Shown here in pieces: positions 56,026-64,000 of a stretch of DNA of 64,000 nt. The stretch is taken from assembly GCA_018398805.1 (NCBI GenBank), contig JAGFBZ010002033.1, forward strand, positions 2,503,501 through 2,567,500. The letters are read 5' to 3'. The DNA is from Hirundichthys speculiger. Taxonomy: Eukaryota; Chordata; Actinopteri; Beloniformes; Exocoetidae. Below the pieces are notes generated by a model. It did not search any database. It had not been told where the DNA came from and was given only the letters and a program-made list of their open reading frames with translations. A program made the translations under genes and the position numbers. Position 1 is the first letter of the stretch. The number at the start of each line of letters is the position of its first letter.

Positions 56026-57487
56026 AAGAGGACAATGTTTGTTAATATATGAAAAAAATGTATGCGACTACACCTAGCAGCTATGTCCGCCTACTCCACG
56101 GACTTTAGGACCCGGGATACACTGCAGGTACGAGATGGAGTGCGGACGTCACTGGTCACGACCGACGCTCAATCTCAGTCAGATGCACTGATGCTGGGCA
56201 ACAGGGCAGAAGTCGTAATTATCAAAAACAGGGTGAGTTTAAACGCATACCTATAAAATAACAAATCAATTATATGTATATTACGTCAATACCTAATGAG
56301 TTTTTGATCAACATTACGCTTCTTAAAACTGTTTTGAGTTTTTGTGAGGCTCGCGGTTTGCCTGACCGGGAGCGGAATGTCAACAAGGCATCAGACTAGC
56401 CGGTTAGCTTGTCAAGAGGCTACACGCGGCTTTGCAGAGTGGAGTTTGATCGCGTTTTTGAAATCGGTTACCTGTTTCGGTTCCTTGTTAACTTTCGCTT
56501 AGAAAAAATCAGTTTTGCAGAGACTATAAGCGAAAAGAGTTCAGACAGAGTTCCCCTCGGATACAGTTGACAAGATGGTACATGTTTGCGGGTTGCGCAT
56601 GTGCAGTAGCGTTTCGCCTTTGTTGTCGTTGTGTAGACTTTGCACACATCAACGCTGTTAAACAGCTATTTTGGTCTATCTTCAAAAGGCAAGGTAGTGT
56701 TAATGTCCCATTCAATGACTGACTCCTTCTCCACCTTTAATGGCAAAGTGCTTATTTGGAGACACAGTCATGACTCAGTGTTTCTGTATCGTGTGGTTAC
56801 AACCAGGGTGCAGTCTGACTCGAGAGACCTTTGACAGACATCTCGGTCCTTCACCTCTGTCAGTCTGTTACATTTCTCAAAAAATAGGGTTATTGCAGGT
56901 TGAATACAGATGTTGCTTCAGCGTTATTTTTACAACTCTAAGTCAGAAAAAGATGTTGTCACAATAAAGTGTAAAAAAATCTCTGTTAGCTTTATTTATT
57001 TTAATAGTTTAGGTCTGCAACACATTTCTAAATTTTGTGCCAGCAAAGCTTTTTCCACTTGTAATCTTGTCACTTCCTCGTTACAACGTTTAAGAAATTG
57101 TGGTATAGAAGACGCAAAGCATTTAAGTATTACGGATGTTATTTTTGTCCCAGTTTCCTGCAAACATGCCATAAGCTGTGCAACAATGAAGAGTTGCAGC
57201 AGCATTTTTATTTATTTATTTATTTGGGGGGGTGGGCAGATTAATCCATTAACTGTACCCACTACTTTTGCAGAGTTGTCTTTGTGGTCTATATGGAAAG
57301 TGGTGGTTTTACATTGTCTTTTTAAAAAAAAATTCATGAGCTGGAAAAGGCGTAGCTCTGAAATGTCTAAAATGTTTGTGTACATCTTTGGATTGTTAAT
57401 TATTTTATGTTCTTCTGTCCAGGTTAACCTGACCCTGGTCTGCCACCAGGTACAGAGGCCTGAAACTCACTGAGGAGGCCTAGCTGG
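56026..57487 (+). promoter_or_regulatory. rab9b: rab9b promoter, 5' exon and leader intron
   Basis: CG-richer sequence at 56060-56600 contains a likely untranslated exon ending at AAAACAG|GTGAG (about 56231) or a start site further in (TTGCGCATGTGCAGTAGCG near 56592). A strong acceptor, TTCTGTCCAG at 57413-57422, begins the exon carrying the start codon. A poly-T/ATTT plus G7 tract lies near 57208-57233. Open frames in this stretch look incidental. Confidence 0.5.
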
Positions 57488-58111
57488 ATGGGAGGAAGCA
57501 TGATGAGTGGGAAAAACTTGCTACTGAAGGTGATCCTGCTCGGAGATGGTGGAGTAGGCAAGTCCTCGCTGATGAATCGCTACGTTACTGACCGTTTTGA
57601 CTCCCAGTCATTTCACACAATCGGTGTGGAGTTCCTTAATCGGGACTTGGAGGTGGATGGGCGCCTGGTCACTCTTCAGATCTGGGACACAGCAGGTCAG
57701 GAACGCTTTAAATCACTGCGCACACCCTTCTATCGAGGCGCAGATTGCTGCCTGCTCACATTTGCAGTGAATGACCTGCAGAGCTTCCAAAACCTCGGCA
57801 GCTGGAAGAAGGAGTTCATGTTCTACTCTGATGTCAAAGACCCAGAGCGGTTCCCTTTTGTAGTGCTGGGCAACAAGGTAGACATGAACCAGAGGGAAGT
57901 TGGGGAGGATGAAGCACGGGCATGGTGCGAGGAAAATGGCTGCTGTCCTTACTTTGAGACCAGTGCTAAAGATGACACCAATGTCACGTCTGCATTTGAG
58001 GCAGCGGTCAGAGAGGTTCTGGCTATTGAAGACCAGATTGATCATGCACTATTGAGTAGTACTATTGATCTCCATGGCAACCGTAAAACATCTCGTGGAT
58101 CTTGCTGCTGA
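57488..58111 (+). CDS. rab9b: Ras-related small GTPase Rab9B
   Basis: Rab9 is a late-endosomal GTPase directing return of mannose-6-phosphate receptors to the trans-Golgi. The coding sequence is a single exon, as in mammals. It contains the P-loop GDGGVGKS (residues 19-26), the switch I region with FHTIGVEFLN, DxxGQ motif WDTAGQERF, NKVD, and ETSAKD. It ends in SCC for double geranylgeranylation. MSGKNLLLKV, RFKSLRTPFYRGADCC and DVKDPE favour RAB9B over RAB9A. Three in-frame ATGs occur (57488, 57500, 57503). Human RAB9B aligns from the third (MSGK), so the true protein may be 202 rather than 207 residues. It faces plp1 tail to tail, as on human Xq22. Confidence 0.96.
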   Translation: MGGSMMSGKNLLLKVILLGDGGVGKSSLMNRYVTDRFDSQSFHTIGVEFLNRDLEVDGRLVTLQIWDTAGQERFKSLRTPFYRGADCCLLTFAVNDLQSFQNLGSWKKEFMFYSDVKDPERFPFVVLGNKVDMNQREVGEDEARAWCEENGCCPYFETSAKDDTNVTSAFEAAVREVLAIEDQIDHALLSSTIDLHGNRKTSRGSCC

Positions 58112-60580
58112 AAGCGCAGGTGTGAGTCCTCCGTGTCATACTCTCCTTGGCTCAAACTTGCCTGTGCTAGTTTTAAAAAAACAGGTGAGATATTGTTTGT
58201 GGTACTATAGGTACAAAATACTGAGTGCAGTGTCCCTTGAATGGAAATATAAATGGAATTCATCTTTGCAGAGGGTTGTGTCAAAATTTCAGCTTACATG
58301 TTGACTGCTGAATTATCCTTTTAGAAATAGTTTTTATGAGGGTACAGGCACACTGTGCCGTTTATGACACAAAATGCTCGTACAAAACATTTTCTCTGCC
58401 TATGCAGGTGTTGTATCAAATAATGAAATGAAACATTTACTTCAAAAATAATTCATATGGTACCAATACTGATATTACCAGTCCTCTCTTGCATTGCACA
58501 AGTTAGTCCTACACAGTATGTACGGTTGGTCCAACAACTGCTCAACCATCTGTCAATGTGGTGCTTTTTGGGGGGTTTAGGATTATCTACAACATTTTAA
58601 TTTTATCAGTTGTTAGTAAGCTCATGTATTTTCTTTGCACAGACCCTGGTTGTGGGTGATAGTGTTGCCAGTACGGTAAAAGTACTTGAGATCCCCCAGT
58701 ATCAGTGAAATAACTAAATCAAAGGTACAAAGAATTAAAATGATTGCTACTCAATTAAAAACAGACTAAATTAGCTTGTTTTCTGTCAATAAAAAGGGAA
58801 TAGAGAGCTTTAATTTTGCCACTGTGACGGTGAGTATTGGGTATGAGCGAATGTGGCACTCGTTTATTTTTCCACTGCTCTTGACACTGTTGCTGGATAT
58901 ATCAGGGAATCAGCCATTGTAATTTTCATTTATTGTAATTTATGTTCATGGGACCGTTTACCAGGCCAGGTAAGGAAGATGTTTTTTGTTTTTAATTAAA
59001 GCTTTCCAAGCAGTACCTGCTCTGGTCAGCTAATAAACTGTTATTTTTCTTGTTTGTGAAGCACAATTCCAGCCTTCAAAGTGTTTTTTTTTTTTTTTTT
59101 TTTTAACAGATTTTTGATCAGGGACAGATTAAAGTCCTTTCATCCCTGATGGGTACTGGAGCTTCTAAGACTAAATGGCATCTTTCTAATCCTGTGTCTG
59201 CCATGCTTATTGCGTAGTTGGCCTTAACATTCCAGTCTTTTAGCTTTGCCTTGCCTTAGGGTCTCCTGTGCATTACTGATAAATGGCATACGGTTTGTGG
59301 TGTCAGTGCGGTCATTATAGGTCTCGGTTGAAAGTGAAATAGCTTGAGCACAGTTATTACTTCCAGTATGTGGATTGTTCATCATTTCCCTTTCCCATTT
59401 ATACTGTATTTATTGAAAAATTCTGAGTATTCCAATAATTAATCATGTTTACTTCTGATTTTGTGTATTTCTATTCACAGTTTACATACTACAGTTAAAT
59501 GTCACTGTTTCACTTAAGTTTATTTGGTGTTACTGCCTTTGGCCAGAGGGCGTTTTTTTTTAAGTTATAGATGATGTTATAGCTGACACCAATGTCTTCA
59601 AACTGAGTCAATGTCTGATTTCATGAAAATAATTTTCATTTCCAAATAGTATTCTCTATTGCACTTTCTCAAGCAACCAATCTTGGGTCACTTAAAATGT
59701 TTTAATTTTATAAATACAAAAAGTTGTTACAATTCTTATTATGGGCCCATTGTAATCATACCTTTTTCTGTATTGTTTGATTATTGTCCTCAGCCTAAGG
59801 TTACACCATTTGCCTTTCAAGTCAGAAGATTTCAGTGTACGTTCAAACTAATACATTTTACAAGAGCTTCACTGTGAAAGTGAACCAGTCAGGTACTGTT
59901 AGATTATTCCATACTGTAGGCTTACAATAGCTAGTTTATTTATATGATTGCTGTTTAATGTTTTATAATGTATCAGAGTACTAGTTCTCACACCCTTTGA
60001 GATTTGTTACTGTGAAGTCAGTGGGGCATTTTAAGAGAGTCAGGCTAGTAGCCCAAATGTACTCAAAGCAAAAACGAGGGCTGTTGGTTTTGTCAATGCC
60101 TTCCTGATTTAAATGGATATTATTTCTCCTTATCACACTATCTCGGTTTTCTGTAGCCTATCACATTGTTTACCCGAGACCTGACTTCCCTGAATCCTTT
60201 ACACATAAGCTGGTAGCATAACCGTCAGTATATTGCTGTCTAATGTCAGTATTTTTTTTTGTGTGTGTGTGCACATTTATTAATATTTATGAATGTAAAA
60301 AATGATTTCTGCAAGCTGCCCATATTAATGGCTTTTGTAAGTTACAAAAAACATTAATTTTATAATGATGTAACAAAATGACAGTGAACATCTGTTCTCT
60401 CACTGCTCAACCCTTGAGTGTAATTTAAACTGTGTGAAAGTCAGACTGTTCATCTTGATTATATGCTAATCTAATGGACAACTTCCTTTACTCCTCTTTT
60501 GCACTACCGAGGATAAGACTGCTTGGAATTATTTCCTGTGCTTGGCTTAAAATAAAATGTGAATTGTACCATATGCAAAC
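58112..60580 (+). other. rab9b: Long 3' UTR of rab9b
   Basis: About 2.4 kb of AT-rich sequence without coding signal ends near an AATAAA at 60551-60556 followed by T/G-rich sequence. Long 3' UTRs are usual for this gene. A poly-T run lies at 59085-59104 and GTGTGTGTGTG near 60260. Confidence 0.55.
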
Positions 60581-60904
60581 ATCATCCTGCCTGTTTTTGT
60601 GCTAATTCTTTATCATCTGAATGAGTTTCTTTGAAGTTGGAAAAGTCTTTAATAACATTTCACAATCCAAGTATTTCATTAATTTCCATTTGATGAAGAT
60701 TTTAACTTTTCAAAAAAAGTTTTTTATTTGCAGTAATTATTTTTTTTTTTTCCAGCAAGATCTTGTGTAAAGGTGGATCTTGAAACTTTCAAGAATATGC
60801 TTTAATTTCATCACACAAGGTCTTGAGTGACACTGAATGAACAAGGTTGTGTGTGCAGGATCCTGAGGGACAGGGAACACTGATCATCCTCACTAAAACA
60901 AAGT

Positions 60905-62878
60905 TCAAAACATGCATTGCATCTTTATTTTCCCTTCAATAAAAGGATAACAAGCACGCACTGCACAGTGTAAAATCAGAAAAAAAACTAACAAAGCATA
61001 ATGGCTGTCTTTTCAGATTACATATTTTTAAATCTTTGATTTGAAGAATGAAGGCCATAGACAGTTGTCACAGAGTACATTTTATGAAATAAGAACCAAA
61101 GCATTGAGCCCAGTTTAGAAAAAGCAAATTGCCCAACTGCATTTGCACCAATTTACAACTTAGGATATAATATCGCAACAACAGCCAATGGTTTAATGAA
61201 AACATCCAAAACATGAATTTAACAAAACTACCATGTAATACTATTAAACTGGAAGACATTACAGAAGTTTCATTCAGATGAAAAACTAAAATGTGGCAGG
61301 TGTCATTGAAAGCTCCTGCAGAAGTCTGTAGCTGTCAGGAGATGTCGATCGTGTTTACAGAGTATGGAGAGCACAGTGTCCCTCCTCTGTCCCTTTGCAT
61401 CATTCTATATAGGTCATAGCCTCTCCTCTCTTCTTTCGCCTTGTGCCTCAGCATCTTCAGGTACACCTGGTACACAGCCAAGTGAAGACAACAGTGCACC
61501 TGTGGACACGAGGAAAATAATACAAAACGCCTTACAAAACACCTTGGCCTCTACATCTGGCAGAAAGCCAAAGAGGGAGCATCAGGTTAACACTCACAAC
61601 AGCAGATCCTGTGCTTTCCAGAGAACAAATGTTTTCAAAGGCACTGTGCACAAACTTTTCAAAGCATTCAATTTATCATCACATACGAAATTACTGATAC
61701 ACAAAAGGAAAAAAAAAAAATAAAATAAAAATCTACCAGCAAGCTATCACCTGACATATCCCACCACTCACAGCTAAGTAAGGTTTCACCAAAAAGAATC
61801 ATCTTATTTCATATGTTGCAGAAGAACTTGCTCGTAATACCAAAAGTTAAAAGTACAAGTGATTTTACTACAATAAGTAAGATGTGTTATACAATAACTA
61901 CGTAAAGAATTAGACACTTTCTCTATAAAAGTACCAGTTATGCCTTAACAGCAAGGAGTGACACCACAGCAGTGTTTTTGGTTTAATTACCATCAAGGTG
62001 CTTCCTAAGTAAGCACCTAGTGCTCTTGCCATCTCACACAAGTGACACAATTTCAGACCTTACTAGATCAAAACAATACCGTCCCTTTGTCAGCAACAAA
62101 CTACTGAAAACAATCTCTAATTCCTGTAGTTGCTTGGCCCTTAATCCATCTTTTCCATTATTTGAGGATGGGTGGGTGGGGGGTTGTGGTCCCAGAGGAA
62201 CTGCATTGAGGTCTAACCCCCTCTTTATCCAGAAGGCCCTCTCTCTTGACACGCAATATAACCCTGGCAGAGGCTCATGGTGCAGGTGGCCCCCAAAACT
62301 GGCTCCTTATTGGCTAGGCTTTGAAACGGGCATGATTCCATTGTTGTGGCTTTTCTCCGGCCCGTGAGAAAAGTCCTGAGGTCAGCTTGAGACTGCAACT
62401 GCATGCTTGTCTGCCACCGTAGCAACCAGATGTTAGGGGTAGCAGCTGTGCTATCCTTTAATCCCTATTCTGTGTAACAGCTGCATTCTGCTTACAAGTT
62501 CCCAACTGTTGATCAGTTCTTAGACATGTTAATTCATTAGTGGCATGTTATTCAAGTTTTGAGCGCAAATGGAGGGAGAAATTAACTTCAGAAACAATCC
62601 TCAATAAGCAACAGTCACAATAACTGTGAAAAAGATGTGATGTGAAAATGAAAACAAGACTTCCTGTAGGTCAAAGCAGCAATTTCACCCACTCAAACCC
62701 AGAGAAAAGGGAAACCAAATAACATCCTTACAAGTAAAAATATAAAAAAGACAATATTTAAGAGTCCATGACCACAGGTGGTTTTGTACAGAGGATGTGA
62801 AAGGTCAGGTGAAAGGCCATCCCTTGGTCCCCCATGTTTATGGCAAAGTGGTGACAGAGTAGACAGGAAGCTGGGTGG
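60905..62878 (-). other. plp1: Probable 3' UTR of plp1
   Basis: On the minus strand this sequence follows the plp1 stop (62879). A reversed AATAAA lies at 60924-60929 just inside its far end. The plus-strand open frames here carry no recognisable domain. The region also holds (A)n tracts near 61710. Confidence 0.5.
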
Positions 62879-63579
62879 CTAACACCGTGCACCTATGCCC
62901 TTTCTCCCAAGATACCGCAGGACCGCAAAGTTATAGGTGGTTGACACAGTATAGGTCAGCTATGAAAAGACAAACAGAAAGACAAAGAAACAGACAGATG
63001 AAAAACCCACAACATATTAGAACTCCAAAACAAGAACAAAACATGATTGTGCTAATCTCTTCAACTTGATGGCAGATTCTACCCATGACAGCTTCTGCAA
63101 TGAAGCATGGAAGTATAATGGGTGGATCATTTGCCTGCATGACTGGAACAGGACCAGACATTACAGCATTATTATGATGCTTGTGTCTGCTGACAAAGAG
63201 GAACAGAGAGCAATAGTACAAGAGTCATCAGTCATGGAGGCCTGAGATGCCTCCCTGCCTACACTTTGAGCGTCACTTAGTCACATGAGCCATAACCCTT
63301 TTGTTTTGCACTAAATTGGCCCCAGTGTTGGAATAAACTCACCAGAGCCAAGACCGTGATGCCCGCACCGGCGAAGGCAGCGATGTACAGGTCATAGGTG
63401 ATTTGATACTGAATGGAGGGGATTTTTGCATTAGTGATGGCGTGACTTCATTTCATATCAGAGAAATTACTCAACAGCCAAGCACAGAATCATACTGGAT
63501 CTTACCTCTCTGGTTTTGCAAATATTGGACAGCGTCATACCACAAGCCTTCCCTGGTACTGCGTTCCATGGCAAAAGCC
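62879..63579 (-). CDS. plp1: Myelin proteolipid protein family (PLP1/DM20), C-terminal exons only
   Basis: PLP/DM20 is a four-helix membrane proteolipid of myelin and glia. Three minus-strand exons are in the window: 63506-63579 (GLLPWNAVPGKACGMTLSNI then CKTRE), 63343-63408 (YQITYDLYIAAFAGAGITVL then AL) and 62879-62959 (LTYTVSTTYNFAVLRYLGRK then GIGARC and TAG). Lengths of 74 and 66 bases equal those of human PLP1 exons 5 and 6. The last lumenal Cys-containing loop and the fourth membrane helix are encoded. SNICKT and FAVL fit PLP1 better than GPM6A/B, and adjacency to rab9b agrees. Upstream exons lie beyond the window. Teleosts may have two plp1 copies; which this is cannot be told. Confidence 0.88.
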
Positions 63580-64000
63580 CTAGTGAAAAAAAAAATTCAG
63601 AAATTAATTTTAATACCTAATGTTAATACAATTACATTTTCCCTATAAAATCACATGAAAATAAATTAAAACCGCATTCTATGCAAGCGTACTTTTTCAC
63701 CTCCTCTAAGCTGAAAGTCTATTAGACCCTGAAACAATTCTCACAAACAAAATCACCTATATTGCATAATCTTTAAAAAGAAAAGACGAAATAAACCCAT
63801 CATGCAAAAAGAGCTGGGCACTGGAATTTTTAAACAAACTGGAATCTAACAGCCACTGTTTTCAGCTACAGATTATTACACATTTGATGTGTTAAAAGTG
63901 TTTACACCCTGAAGACAAGGGCATGTGGGACCAAAAAAAAGACAAAAAAAAAAGACACAGAGCTCATGTTTATGGTAATGAAGTAAAAGCCACCCAATGC
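63580..64000 (-). other. plp1: plp1 intron, partial
   Basis: AT-rich sequence upstream (minus strand) of the 74-base exon. No further exon was recognised before the window edge. Confidence 0.5.

Overview
This is a eukaryotic window from the nuclear genome of a ray-finned (teleost) fish. The genes are split into short exons with GT/AG introns, non-coding DNA is AT-rich, and the scattered repeats are of kinds common in teleosts: Tc1/mariner and hAT remnants, LINE tails, and MADF/Harbinger debris. There are no operons, CRISPR arrays or prokaryotic features. The species cannot be named from sequence alone.

Layout, left to right: the 3' 18 coding exons of ogt (+, 2007-7697; the N-terminal exons lie before the window); a repeat-rich spacer; gcna/acrc (+, 10583-14613), a germ-cell SprT-type metalloprotease; cetn2 (-, 16459-17537) and nsdhl (+, 18669-22737), head to head around a CCAAT-rich promoter; a 14-kb spacer full of transposon debris (22.7-36.9 kb); znf185 (+, 36993-46907), a LIM protein with at least 31 small exons; fut11 (-, 48154-52782), tail to tail with znf185; a low-complexity spacer holding an orphan copy of a fut11 exon (55909-56025); rab9b (+, 57488-58111), coding sequence in one exon; and the last three coding exons of plp1 (-, 62879-63579), tail to tail with rab9b.

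The genes do unrelated jobs: O-GlcNAc signalling, germline DNA-protein crosslink repair, centrioles, cholesterol synthesis, actin-associated LIM function, Golgi fucosylation, late-endosome traffic and a membrane proteolipid. Their order is informative. OGT-GCNA, CETN2/NSDHL-ZNF185 and RAB9B/PLP1 are each neighbours on the human X chromosome, so this looks like an old vertebrate linkage block. FUT11, autosomal in human, is the exception.

The main surprise is that three genes (gcna twice, nsdhl, fut11) carry frame breaks, and each is explained by one extra base. This may mean uncorrected long-read insertion errors, or real lesions. Other points of interest are the fut11 exon copy ending in a snap-back hairpin, a long run of phase 2-2 exons in znf185, a hAT MITE with perfect 8-bp target duplications, and a TA-flanked MITE with an unusual internal insertion. 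I found no convincing undescribed biological system.
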